From Notospermus geniculatus (taxonomy: Eukaryota; Nemertea; Pilidiophora; Heteronemertea; Lineidae), in contig NMRB01000236.1 in NCBI GenBank assembly GCA_002633025.1, forward strand, positions 296,747 through 360,746: DNA of 64,000 nucleotides. The letters are read 5' to 3'. Each line of letters starts with the position of its first letter. Position 1 is the stretch's first letter. This document shows positions 36,201 to 47,565 of this stretch, piece after piece. The notes under the pieces are model-generated. The model was not told the origin of the DNA, ran no database searches, and saw nothing but the letters and a program-made list of their open reading frames with translations. The position numbers were made by a program, and so were the translations under genes.

Positions 36201-39200
36201 TTCCTATCCTATAGATATTCTTATCGGCTTCTCTCACAGACATGAATTTATGTGTGCTGCCAGCTTTAGGAGCGCATGTCAGTCAGATGACCTCATGATG
36301 ACATGAATTTGTGCGTGTGCTTCCACAGCAGAGTTCTTGCTAAACATCCTTTTCATTGCCATTGCCAACCGAATGAGTCAGTTCAAAACCAACTCACAGC
36401 TTAAACAAAAGACATTTCTAAATCCCAATATGGGTATTGTCACTGCAACATTGATCTGCTAGCTAGACAAAGTGATATCGATCGAATCGTTAGCAAACCA
36501 ACGATCTATTATTCAAAAGGCACAACTTAAACATTTCATTTATTGTTATAGCTCTTTACTTCCAGGAGTGTGAAAGTGCAGATACTTGATTCACAATGCC
36601 TCCGTTACATCATGGAAGTTATAGAGAGTTGACATGCAGACTTTCACATAGACTAGTTCCCAATCCTTTCATGATCACCATGCAGTAGCTGAATGGTTGG
36701 AAGGCGAAACCAGCCAACTTGCAGATAGCTGCAATAAGGCCATGGAATCAACCTTCAACACAAGTGGAAGCAATAGGCCACAGCATCAACCTTCACGATA
36801 AAGTTAAAGCAATAGGCCACAGCATCAACCTTCATGATAAAGTTAAAGCAGTACATGTAAGCCATGGCATCAACCTTCACGACAAGTTGAAGCAATAGGC
36901 CACAGCATCAACCTTCATGATAAGTTAAAGCAATAAGCCATGGCATCAACCTTCATGATAAGTTAAAGCAATAGGCCATGGCATCAACCTTCATGATAAG
37001 TTAAAGCAATAGGCCATGGCATCAACCTTCATGATAAGTTAAAGCAATAAGCCATGGCATCAACCTTCATGATAAGTTAAAGCAATAGGCCATGGCATCA
37101 ACCTTCACGACAAGTTCAAAGCAAAATCAATGATCGCAGTGACTTAGCATTACTAATACTAACAGCAAGAATATATTTATTCTTGCTAACAGGAATAGCA
37201 AATGGATTGATTGATCTCAACAGGAAATATCTTGGCGAAGGAAATAACAAAAGTTGACAGCTCAAGGTTGCCACTAACAACAAGCGAACTAACGAGAGAT
37301 CATTGCAAATGATCTCACTGAGATTTTCCATAGGTGTTTGCTACTTAGTCAAGGTATGGTCACCTTAATCGAATCCCAATGATTGTCACAAGGTGGCAAC
37401 CAAGTCTGCATAGGCCTCTGAGGTTGGGAATGAACTCTGACCTCAGAAATTCAAGTGCTTCAAATTCCTCCTTTCATAATCTGTGGACTAAATGCGTGCC
37501 TCAGAGGCATTTACATAATTTCTGAAAGATTTTATCAACTGTATGATGCATAATGGTCAGTGCCTGCCATTCAATCTCTCAGGTGTTCATGATAAACTGT
37601 TAACCTGAGGGAATCATTTTTTTCACATTTCGAGAGATTTGGAAACATGTCTAGATCTATGTGAATATCTTTTTAGTCTAACTAAGCTGGTAGTTTTTTA
37701 AATGGACAGATACATTCACCCATTTACCAGTGCTATAATTGATCATCAGGCAATGCGGGCAATCACGGTCAGGCGGAGATCCACAGGGATTGGGGGGGGG
37801 GGGGGGGGGGGTGCACTGGATGNCTGCTCCTGGCAACCAATGATTTTTCTTCAGGATTTGCCAGAAATTACATTATTCAGAACTAGTGCCCACCTTCAAC
37901 GGCTGCATGTGTTCACCCCAGAACCCCTCCACAAAAATTCTGCATGGCAAAATGAATCATCATGTCACAAAAAGACATGTCGTGTCATGTCCTCCTATCA
38001 AATGAGATTACACGTATTACAGGTAACCATCACCAAAAATTTATAGTTCATAAGCTCACCTTTGGATTTTTCTGATCATGAATTGGTGAGTGAAAGTGTA
38101 TCGGGTCAGACTAATCCCTGACATTATCTACCATAGCAAAACCACGACACATACATGTATACAGTACACGAAAATATTATTGTTCATATTCATCCGTATT
38201 ATTATGCATTTTGTTGTTAATACCCCTATGGGTGCATTGGTAACTGTGGCATGGATTATCTCCTAATCCTGTGTCCTGTTAGGCTACCGTCACAACTGGG
38301 TTGGGGACAAGTTGGAAATATTTCGTTCACACAGACAGAGTTCAATGCAGTTTTGAGATTTTCAACATTTTCCCAGACTGCTGCTTGCTGGAGAGTTGGA
38401 AATCAATCACATTGTGCTATCAGTACAATAGGGTTTAATGATTAATTAGGGTCGTTAGTACCGGTAATTAATTCAGTTATCAAACATGGATATTGTCAAT
38501 GAACCTGATTCTCCGGACATTCGGGTGATTGAGGTGAGTCGAGCAACATTACTGCTTCATCTGCAAGCATTGCAAAGCATAGCCTACTGGGTTGGCCTAG
38601 TCTGGCAAAACAGGCTTTTCTAGCAACTGGTGAGTAATGGGACCACATAGCCTGGCAACCAGTGTGATGGAATCACATAACCTGGCAACCAGTGTGTGAT
38701 GGGACCACAAAACCTGGCAACCAGTGTGATGGGACTGCATCAACCTGTTTTTTTTTCAGCAGCTGCAGGAGCCTATGTTTCCACATTCTCTGAAAATCTC
38801 CACTCTCTCTCATGCCGAAGTCACTCTATCTTTCCAGGAGATCGTGCAAGCGATGCATGCATCGGGCAAGCCCCTCAAGGGTATGAAAAGGATCGAAAAC
38901 AATCTAGAAGCCATGATGAAAGGAAAGCAACACTCGCAATCAAAGTCGCCACCCAAGGCAGAAAGAGATGGACATAAGAGTAAGAAGGTTGGGATTCGTC
39001 TTCCAACAGACGAAGCGTCTGGAGGGCGGAAGGCGGATTATACCAGTCACGGGATTACATCATTACCACCACAGCTCTTTAAAGGTGAGCATGGCAGTTT
39101 GAGAAACTAACATAATCATAATCATGGTTGAAATGTGACATTCGGGCCTAGCAAGGACTTGTTGGGCAAGATGCATGATACTTGGACTTCACTTAGCACG

Positions 39201-42200
39201 CCATGGTGGTACGTGGCTCACAGCTCCCAGGCGCGGATCCAGGATTTTTGGCAGAGGGGGGTCAGGGCCGCCGAAGGCGGTCGTTGCAGGCGGACGTCGA
39301 CGATGTCGGCGCGGACGGGGGTCTGGGGGACCTCGCCCAGAAAATTTTGAAATCTAGAAGGCCGTAGACGCGATTTCCTGGTATCTCAGTATCAAAATAG
39401 GAGCGTTTTTTGCGGGTTTTTTGCTTACTTTCGCAAATTAGGCCAGGGTTATTATATTCTTTGGTTTACGGGCACAAAGTTTCTGAGCCCAGGTACGGAG
39501 GACGGAATAAAAATAAAAAAAAACTTAGGTTAAGTTCACTTTTTTCATTTTCAGCTTTAGAATGACAAGTTAGACAAATCGGAGGAAATAAAAAACCAAA
39601 TAAATTCTTTATAAATGCCTCTTTTCTGCTTCTTCCCGTCCTTGTTGCTGGGAAATAGTGTTGGTTTTATTTATTTTTAGCTGTCCTGACTGCTAATCCA
39701 AGGTCGGCGAGAATAAAAATGACTCCATTTATTCGTTTTTTTCTTAGAAGACCTCATTTGAACTTCGGAGGCAATAAAAGAAACTGATTTTCCCAATTTT
39801 ATTTTTTTTTCGGAATGGCATTTTGCCACGTCGGCGGGCCCGTAAACCAAAGAATAAAAAAAGTGTGGCCTTATTGAAAAAAAAACAATTGGTGGTGGCG
39901 AGCAGGGGGGGGGGTCACGACCCCCCAAACCCCCCCTCTGGATCCGCGCCTGGCTCCTTCACTCCCTACGAGTAATTTCACGTGCACCTTCAAATAATCA
40001 TCATACTTTTTGATTTGCAGCAAAAGATGCGATTCAAGAGCTGCTGATTGCCGGGAATAACATTCGCTTCATCCAGCCTGACATCAAGAGGCTAACAAAT
40101 CTTGTCAAAATTGACGTCAGCAAGAATGGTATCCGTAGCAACAGTCCGAATGACTTCGGCGGACTCCCCTTGGAAATGCAAGAACTGAAAAGCCTCCAGC
40201 AGCTCATCGCGTCCGAGTGTAACTTCCGCTATGTACCACCCGTGATCTGGAAAATTCCGAGTTTGAAACATCTCGATGTCAGCAGGAATAAGATCCACGT
40301 GCTGCCACCTGATGTCGGGAATCTCTTCAAACTAGAAATCCTGAACTTACAGCAGACGAACATTGTAACGTTACCACCAGAGATCGTGTATTGTGAGGCT
40401 TTGACGGAGCTGTTACTCTGGGGCAACGCGATGGAAAGCCTCCCCGAGACCATGGTGGAGCTGACCAAGCTGCACACCCTGAAAATCAACAACCGCAGCT
40501 TCGCACAACTTGTCGTCCAAGATGCATACATGGAGAACTTGCTACGCAAAGGTCAGATCCAATCGGAACATATACCACAAGTTTTGTTCGAGATCCCAGA
40601 ACTAAAGGTCATTGACCTCGAAGAGTGTCTCATTAACAATATTCCACAGAAATGTCAAACTGCCGTCACCGAGGTTTACTTGCAAAAGAATTTCTTCCAT
40701 TCATTTCCGAACGCCATCTTGGAAATGGTCAGTCTGACCACGTTGAATCTTTCCAGTAACTTCCTGACTGCGATACCGAACGGGATTGATTCCGTCGCGA
40801 ACATCGAAACACTCAAATTTAACAGCAACAAAATCACCAAGATCCCTAAAACAATCAGTAAACTCAGCAAATTGCTTGATTTTCAAGTTGGTGATAACCA
40901 AATTAACGTACTGCCACCTGAGTTATGCGAGTTGAAAAATCTTCAAAGACTGTTTGTGTATCAGAACAAAATCAAAGAACTACCGGAGAATATTAACCGG
41001 TTGAGCTCCCTGGAGACATTTGATCTGACTGCGAATGAACTGCGATCATTACCTCTTGATATGTACAAGATGACGGGGCTGAAAACAGCCCACACTTATC
41101 AACACTACCAGAAAAGCGGGTTATGGCTGCATAAGAATCCATTGAAGAGTCCGCCAGAACAAATCTGGAAAACGGAAAACCCGCAGAAGATTTGGACTCA
41201 TTTGCGTCGGCAGCAAATAATCCAGACAGAGAATCTCCAGCGACAGAAGATCATCGTCCTCGGCGATTATCAAGCCGGGAAAACAAGCTTCATTCGTGCT
41301 CTAGTGCAGGGGAAATCTGTCCTGACGGTGCCTGTCACGGACTCGACATCCGTCATGAGTGAAACACGGTGGAAAACTGACAATAATGTACAATTTATCA
41401 TCCTTGAACTCGGCGGAGATGCAAATTATCGGATCATACACCCCTTGTTTTTAGATGAGAAGGCGTTGTACATCATTGTCTATGATCACAGATCCTACAC
41501 TTCGGCAAAATTTCAACGTGCCATCGGGCAGTGGATCGACCTGCTCCAAATGCATGTTCCCGGTGCAGTAGTGAAGATTGTAGGAACGCAAAGTGATCTC
41601 TGCTCTGGAGATTTCTATGAAAAGAATGAGGGTCTTGCCAAAGCTGACTTGGAAAACCATTTGAGGGAGCACCGGAGTAAAGTAAAAGTGTTGCGCGAGT
41701 CTGCCAAGACGATGATGGGGGAGGAACGGGGTGAGGATGCCACCGTCGGCCATTCGCGCAAACAGCTCAAAGTCCAGAAGAAGAAAGCCGAGATGATTGT
41801 GAAGAACCAGCTGAAGGTTGTGTCAAATATTACCATCACGCACTCCAACGAAGGTACCCCTGATGTCGAGGATATCATCAATGACTTGGAAACAATGGTC
41901 ATCAATAAAAATCTCTTCCCGGATGCTCAGAGGATCATCCCAAAACACTGGACCCAATTCCGAGCCAAACTGAACATGCATCCGGGCCGTTACGTCACGA
42001 TGGACACTGTACGCCAACTGGCAGACAACTTCAAAATCACCGATCCAAAAGAGTTGGAGGCCAGCTTGCACTTCTTTCAGGACACAGGCGATATCATCTG
42101 GTATTCCAGGAGTCCAGTACTAAAGGATATCATCTTCCATGTACCCGGTCACTTGGTAGAGCTCATTCAGTGCCTGTACCGCCATGATCTCAAGGACTAT

Positions 42201-45200
42201 ATGAATTACCAAACTAACAGGGTGTTCGCTAGCCGTGGGATGTTTGATGAGACAGCCTTCAATCAAGCTAAAGAGGATTTCTTCCAAAGTGGTCAAATTT
42301 CACGGCCACTTCTGCGCTGCCTATGGTTCTATATCAAGATCACTTATGATCAATTCGCTGATATGGTGAACCTCGTCCCCAAGCTAGATTTGTTCTATTA
42401 TGTCCCCCAGCCCGATATCCCAACGACGAACACCTATCGCGACACTCTGGCGGTCATGCCCTGGTACAACAAGGACATCCAGCCAAATGATGTCAGCGAC
42501 CTCTGGCCGGTGGCGGTCCCCGAAGATCAAACAGAAATGCGAATCAAGTACACATTCCCGGTCCACTATCCGGAGTCGGCCTTCGAGAAATTCTCCGTAC
42601 GCTTACAAGATCATGTGATCAGTAGAATCGACTGGCAAGACATGCTGTACGCGACAACTGAAGGAGAAAGTATCCTCGTGAAGAGGTTGCTGGATCTGAA
42701 CACTTACGATCTCCAAATAGTGATAAACGTACGCGGAGACCTTGAAGGAACGAGGACCCTGATTGGCCAGTTGTACGTGCACATGAAAGAGCTCCTGGAG
42801 ACATTCCATGGGCTACTCTGGCTTGAGACTTTTGAAGTTTCAAATGCAAGTGCTCCCCTGGAAGTTTGTTTCCCACAAGATGTGATTAACTTGTAAACAA
42901 GGGGGGGGGGGTTACAAAGAACGTCTGCTAATGTAGGCTGTTATTGGCCACTACATGTATCTGCACGACGAGGAGTGCAAGGCCACTTTACCATGTTTAC
43001 AGAATCCGTCCAATTCGTAATGAAGAAAATGTAATGATCCACTCCAATGTCTGTGTTATTGATATTGAGATGAAGAATTGTAATAAATCTGTGATACTGG
43101 TAGTTGTTTATTAAAACACATTTTCTGAATTTTTTACCTAAATGTTGGGTCTCTTCAACCAATTTGCAAGAATTTGCTAGAAAAATTTTACACTTAACAT
43201 AGAACTCCGGCATGACTTCAAGGATTCAAAACACTTTCCACCCCCCAAGTCTTCTGAGAAGGAAAGAGGGCAGTAGACAACCTGGGATGCCTTGAACCTA
43301 GTGGTAATCTGCAACATTTGATATCAGTACTAACACTTACCTGGGCATAAAATGCAAAGAATCGCATCGACCTGACTGGTGCAAAGAAAAAGAACGGCAC
43401 AGCGATTTCAATCACGTAGGTCATAACGGTGCTAAACTTCAGCATCCAGTCTGGAATTTGATGATAAAACCAAGCCAGCGGAGTCGGGATACACTGAGAT
43501 TCAAAGTGCCAATTCAGAGCTGAAAAGAACATCAACAAGATTAACCCATTTTGCTACCTATGGGGAGGATAATTGGTCCCTTCTTTGGAGGTCCATTGCA
43601 CCATACAGGACGAACATTTGTTCCATAGGACAAGTGATACTGCGGTGCCCTCAGTACATCACAACCACTATTGCCCATTCCTGATGTCCAACTCCCTGCT
43701 AGTTTTAGTTCTCTATTCTTAGATGGCACTGCAGTGCTTGGGTGCTTCACTTGAAAGCCAGTTTTGTCTGCCAATTGGGTAGACAGCACGACATAGGCTC
43801 CACTAGCAAAGGGGTGAATGCAAGGCCTTGGGGTGAATGTTATCCTCCCACACCACAAGATCGATTCCGGGCTGTTCCATAGCAATGATCGAAGGTAGCG
43901 ACTAGCAAAGCTCTCTATGTCAAATTGGTTCGCAGTTCTGAATTTCGCAAGTATCCAAGCAAAAAACTTCAAAAATATTTGGTTTGAGTTGAAGAACCTC
44001 AGCTTACCTGTCAGCCCCCACCATGTTGGGCAATGACTGGTCAACTTAACCACACCAGAGGCAAACATCAGCCTGAATAGTAACCACTTGACGAGGTACA
44101 TGGTGATGGAATCGTGTGGGTGATACGCAGGCGTTTGGTACCAGAAGAACCGCAACTGGAGTGGAGCGATCAGGATACACAGAAACCCTGTTTCCAGCAG
44201 GAGGATGTCCCTGAAAATGGTACAGGATATAAAGTTGCACATTCCGTGAGCTGACATAGCTTTGGAATATGCCTTTTTATATCAACCAAATGTGAATATG
44301 CCTGCTTTATAATTATAGCCCTCTTTTAAACCACTATGCTGTTGAACTATTTTCCATGCTTACCACTGGAACCACAGAAATGTCTGGCCAACCTGAAAGG
44401 AACAGATTGATCATTATCAGGGAAGGACCATGATCTTTATGCAGGGGTCCAATGAAAGGCCCATGGGATACCTAATTTGGGAAGCATATATTATGATGTT
44501 CTGAAATATTGGTGCCAGGATGCAAAGAATGGTTCATCTTGATAACATTATTGGCTGGGTAATAGCATGTGTACAGTCAGTATCCATATCATCACCAGCA
44601 ACTCCTGAGCAACGTGTACAATACACTGTGTCACCCCGATGACAAGAAAGGGGAAAAGTAATTAACTTAAGTAGAGGGTAAGTAGATGATATTACATGTA
44701 CTTACTGAAAACAGCGAGTAGTAAAGAATCCATAACATGAAGAAGGCAAGCATATCTCTCGACCCTTTATGGATAAAACACAGGAAGGAAATCATGATTC
44801 CAAGGAGACACAGAAGATCCATTCCAGTTTGGACATCAAGGTCAATTAACTTCATCAGTCGAAGCAAACTTGGCTGCTCCTTGAAGAAGTCATCAAAGTC
44901 CTTTGGAGCTTTAATTGAATGTAAAGAAGATAAAAATTGTTAGAAATTGAAATCATAGCTGGACCAGGTCACAAAATATAAGACAGCTGTACTACTGCCG
45001 TGAGTGTGAGCAAATGAATGAACTGAAGGGTTGGTCTATTTAGAGGATTTTTACAGCCTCCTGTTAGGCCTTCATCTTGTAATGAGACAGTTTTGGGACA
45101 GGCATGGCAGCTCCATTGATAAACAGGTATTGGCAATGCAATAATCTTACCTTCTTTGAGAACCAATTTTGCAGGTAAAACTCCGTTGTCACCATACAGC

Positions 45201-45980
45201 CCTGGAAGGAGACATGATCATGTTTCATTCATCATTGTAATGTCATTGAAGACTAAGAGATGTCACACTCACATTATTGCCAATTTGACAAGAGCCAGAG
45301 AACAGAGTGAAATGAACAGTCAGATAGTCATGACAGTCAACCCAGGCCCACTAAAATGCTAGCTGGAAGGTATGCCATATTGATATTAGGCCTACACTAC
45401 AGGTAATATCGTAACTGTGTTGCCTCCGTCAACTGACATCCATCACGTCCATAGGCCTATAGCAGCTGGGCATATACGCAAATGCCATAGGCATCAGGAC
45501 TAAGTTACTAAGGTCAGGCAAGTCTCATGACTGGAGACTGGATAGGCATACAGGATGATGATGGAGGAGAGAGAGGAGAGAGAAGTAAAAAAATTGAAAA
45601 TTTTGGTTCAAAATAGATAAGATAAGATAAAAGATACTTGGATAAAAGATAAGCGATTTTCATCATCGGTGCAGTATATACATGAGCTAGTGCAACTGTG
45701 AGCTCTAAGACCAACATCAAACAAGAGAGCTGGTAAAGTAAATAGCAACATGAAATAAGACTGAGGTTGGATTGAGTTGAGTAAAGTGGTAAGTAACCTG
45801 GTAACCCATGAACCAGTAGTAACCAGTAAGTAGGTAGTAACCAGAACAGACAAAAATGACAGATGAGAGAACTGGCCAATTCTCACCTGGTATCTGCACA
45901 TAAAGGGAACAAAATGCAAAAAGGTATATGACAGACATGAACCAGAGGAAAAGATCCTTGGTAAGCGGATTGTAACCCAT
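27219..45980 (-). CDS. Lipase maturation factor 2 (15 exons)
   Basis: The exons (5' to 3') are 45980-45887, 45201-45151, 44908-44706, 44392-44364, 44210-44008, 43519-43341, 31891-31765, 31557-31287, 31157-31061, 30791-30673, 28934-28810, 28696-28583, 28219-28114, 27919-27808 and 27374-27219. All are GT-AG with matching phases; the joined CDS is 1986 nt, 661 aa. LMF proteins are multipass ER membrane proteins, and LMF1 is known to help lipoprotein lipase and related enzymes fold. Family hallmarks are visible: an N-terminal membrane segment followed by [54 protein letters not shown] (263-270), [20 protein letters not shown] and [11 protein letters not shown] (502-512). The protein ends with a last membrane helix ([14 protein letters not shown]). 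Intron 6 (11.4 kb) contains two opposite-strand genes. The gene starts head to head with NCAPH2. Confidence 0.94.
27430..27740. repeat. Degenerate tandem repeat in LMF2 intron 14
   Basis: Diverged units of about 35-38 bp built on GTTGCCAAAGCTTTCAAC and TCTTGAACAC recur seven or eight times between the last two exons of LMF2. Confidence 0.7.
30838..31010 (+). repeat. Dispersed repeat, pair with 4058-4240
   Basis: GATGGCGCCACCGGC, ATTCTCCAATAC, GAGTTACTCTATA and GGGGCGAGGTTGATAA are in the same order as the inverted copy at 4058-4240. It lies in LMF2 intron 9, some 47 bp from exon 10. Confidence 0.65.
31605..31742. repeat. Dispersed element in LMF2 intron 7, pair with 56919-57053
   Basis: It shares GATAGTGCT, GGCACCTAT(C/T), GCAGT, AATGGGAAAATGCG (here inverted as CGCATTTTCCCATTTA) and a terminal TGGGCC or GGCCCA with 56919-57053. 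Both copies sit just beside a splice donor. Confidence 0.5.
32560..33281 (+). promoter_or_regulatory. Putative promoter, 5' UTR exon and intron for the ORF at 33282
   Basis: A YY1-type GAGATGGCGGC lies at about 32567. A good donor (CTCTG, then GTAAGT at 32863) and a polypyrimidine acceptor (CTGTTTTCAG at about 33220-33229) suggest a non-coding first exon spliced to a second exon that carries the ATG at 33282. The motifs are seen; the transcript is inferred. Confidence 0.4.
33282..34241 (+). CDS. Acidic low-complexity protein, nested in LMF2 intron 6
   Basis: This is a 319-codon open frame with a plausible start (AAG ATG GTG), beginning [16 protein letters not shown]. It is rich in Glu, Ser, Gly and Asp, with acidic clusters and no membrane segment, and reads like a disordered nuclear or cytoplasmic protein. 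A 39 bp exact-type repeat (33474-33547) duplicates [13 protein letters not shown]. The C-terminal third ([20 protein letters not shown], then [17 protein letters not shown]) looks more ordered. I recognise no family. A consensus phase-0 donor (GAG, then GTGGGT at 34162) could instead splice to the phase-0 acceptor at 38760, making this an alternative 5' exon of the Roco gene. It is encoded opposite to LMF2, inside its sixth intron. Confidence 0.65.
   Translation: MVKSDPKKKRSTATQTIPETLKDGTESPSATESSGDTAASPGQMTGAQEERDLAATPGALGEDYSSASDLQLKGGEDSSASDLQLKGGENACQSDKLKDTSNQDQQETGSGCEEKRPRTDMKDSDDEERSSATIVSPVAVDQSAPAIYKETIAAVNTDVLHMRTIVEDQYESHDGMGEKGEVVTKSEGTERPEMEGGCVDEGDATVGEESVGESGEVSGGEEGSSTGGTEIVGGSGAERRDADADVKKKPMMVRIPYGGDEDVDVEWMAMDHRVVQFMDDGESSISTFSDEDEVGDEHFVVYCSELPSGQIDSRPYRPF
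36732..37123. repeat. 38 bp minisatellite, about 10 copies
   Basis: The unit is CAATAGGCCATGGCATCAAC followed by CTTCATGATAAGTTAAAG, repeated head to tail about ten times with a few variants (CACGA for CATGA, AAGCC for AGGCC). There are no spacers, so it is not a CRISPR-like array. Confidence 0.9.
37823..37823. other. Assembly gap near a G run
   Basis: A run of about 19 G is followed by GTGCACTGGATGN. The single N marks a contig join or an unresolved base in LMF2 intron 6. Confidence 0.9.
38486..42896 (+). CDS. LRR-ROC-COR (Roco, MFHAS1-like) protein, nested in LMF2 intron 6
   Basis: The exons are 38486-38533, 38760-39084 and 40021-42896; phases agree (3249 nt, 1082 aa). Domains in order: an N-terminal 120 residues with a basic linker; leucine-rich repeats (about 128-500; [32 protein letters not shown] and so on); a Roc GTPase with P-loop GDYQAGKTS (539-547), a DxxG-like GG turn, and T647-Q-S-D650 in place of NKxD; then a COR domain to the C-terminus ([31 protein letters not shown]). 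There is no kinase domain, so it is closer in layout to MFHAS1 than to LRRK. Roco proteins are GTP-regulated scaffolds, and MFHAS1 is linked to innate-immune signalling. The exon 2 acceptor is a CAGCAG tandem that could add or drop one Gln. Intron 2 carries a 725 bp element. The gene is complete and transcribed against its host gene. Confidence 0.9.
39228..39952. mobile_element. 725 bp CAGG-ended element with 5 bp target duplication GCTCC
   Basis: The ends are CAGGCGCGGATCCAG and, inverted, the same 15 bases (CTGGATCCGCGCCTG). GCTCC is duplicated at 39223-39227 and 39953-39957. G-rich subterminal runs follow each end. No transposase frame is visible. It occupies most of intron 2 of the Roco gene. 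Confidence 0.88.
43082..43087 (+). terminator. Candidate poly(A) signal of the Roco gene
   Basis: An AATAAA lies 186 bp after the stop codon, still 250 bp short of LMF2 exon 6 on the other strand. The nested transcript could therefore end entirely within the host intron. Confidence 0.5.
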
Positions 45981-47565
45981 TGTAAATGCGATATTAACGA
46001 TAAATAAGCGGGTTGCAACGTGGAAATGCTGTCTGCTTTTTCTCCAGATAAATGGAGCCGAAGAGCACCTGCAGGAGATGATAGTGCAGAGAATGTAGTT
46101 CTCAGATAATTCTCACAAAACATGAATCTACAGTTTCTATAACTACAAAATTAACATATTTTAAGGTATTAGGTCTTTTGATATGAATAAACTGTCCACT
46201 GTTGTGATTAGAAAATGATTTTTGAGGAACTTTTTCCTGCGTAATAATATAAAGTCAAAATAAGTCTCACACAATAGGCCTACATACATTTCGTAGTTCA
46301 GTCTCGTCCCAGAGATGATTAAGCACGCTTAAACCTCTGCCGCCAACGTTTCGCGTGCAAATTTTGTCGAATGCATGGCGGGGTGCAAATTTTACGATGT
46401 AAAAATACCCATAAAACTGCTCATTTCGGTAGTAGTGGAAGTTTTTCCCCATATTATCTTCTTCAATGTGCTTTAAAACAGAGAACTGGCTTTCAATCAT
46501 GATTTTTTTGTTATAAGCATTTTAAAAATATCGCTGAAAAGTGTTTTTGCATGAATGTTGCAGAGCATGTCTGTCGGAACGTTTGGTGCTATAGAGGTAA
46601 CTACTAACCCGAGTAAGCGGAACGGCTACCTCAAGCGGCGTGAAACAGCTTTGCGCCAGACTTCTTATTTATGAAGCGGCCGATTCAAAATGGCAGAAAA
46701 CTAAAATAAAGGAAACTGACTGGGTGTAATGTTGGTTTTCCATGTTGTATAAGAAAATAGATCAAACAAAGCTTACACGACAGAATTGTTTTAGGTTTAC
46801 ACATCACTCCTGCTCACCTTTTTTGCATCTCGCATCGCTCCTTTTTGTGCAAGAACTCTTCAAATATATCGTTGATCGATTCTCGGATGATCCTTTGTTG
46901 GACAGTAGGCTATAGCATGCATGGTCATGATGGTAGGCCTAGGTCATGAGGTTGGCCTGGCATGCTAGGCAAGGTTTAGGCCTAGGCCTACTACTGGCAT
47001 GACTGGCAGGCCTATGCCCAGAGGGTTGTCAAATCATTGCAGGCCTACTACGCCGACTCCTTGCATGCAGCTCAACCTGCTGAGAACATCTGCTGCATCA
47101 TGTGCATGGGTTCTTTTTGTGCGCTCGCTTCCTTCTTCTTCGTCACCGCTAGGCCTACCGCCACACGAACGAAGAAGGGAGAGCGAGCTGTTCTCACAGC
47201 GACAGGGTCACGTAGCAGCAGCCATGGCAGCTAGTCGATCCATTGCCTATAGTGCGTTACCATAAATTATCGCTGGATGACACATGTCCAAAATAGACAC
47301 AAATTACATGGGGTCATTTTTGTTGCCAAAGCCGAAAACGCCGCTGCTCACAAAGTTGGATATCAAAGCAAAGATCTGGCAAAGAATCAGAGTGATTCAA
47401 GATCTCTGTGCTTAGAAATTGCAGTTTGAAACGGTAATTTCCACAGGATTTTCAGCGCATTCGGTGGCGAGACTCGCGCCGTCACCAACGTCATTGACGT
47501 CATGCGCAATAACAATACCAATGACGGCGTCGGAACATGGCCATCTCGGTCAGTTGTGTAAACTT
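45981..47565. promoter_or_regulatory. Divergent LMF2/NCAPH2 intergenic region (copy A)
   Basis: About 1.6 kb separates the LMF2 start codon from the N gap in front of NCAPH2 copy A. It contains a dense run of AGGCCTA words (46,900-47,050), and the segment 46499-47246 is repeated at 57377-58400. A minus-strand ORF beginning at 46500 (MIESQFSVLKHIEEDN) with a GTATGT donor could be an LMF2 5' exon, an upstream ORF or chance. The shared promoter is inferred from gene orientation. Confidence 0.5.

Larger units (their letters stand above)
34242..38485. other. Non-coding part of LMF2 intron 6 between the two nested genes
   Basis: No exon is recognised. It holds the 38 bp minisatellite (36732-37123), a G-run followed by a single N (37823), and ordinary AT-rich sequence. 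Confidence 0.5.

Noticed and set aside
36732-37123. CRISPR-like array
   Set aside because: Units are contiguous without unique spacers, and the genome is eukaryotic; it is a minisatellite.
39135-39357. Arg/Gly-rich frames in Roco intron 2
   Set aside because: They lie within the CAGGCGCGGATCC-ended element and have no coding support.
46267-46500. Minus-strand ORF starting MIESQFSVLK as a separate gene
   Set aside because: It has a start and a donor-like GTATGT but no recognisable homology or partner exon; kept only as a note in the promoter entry.
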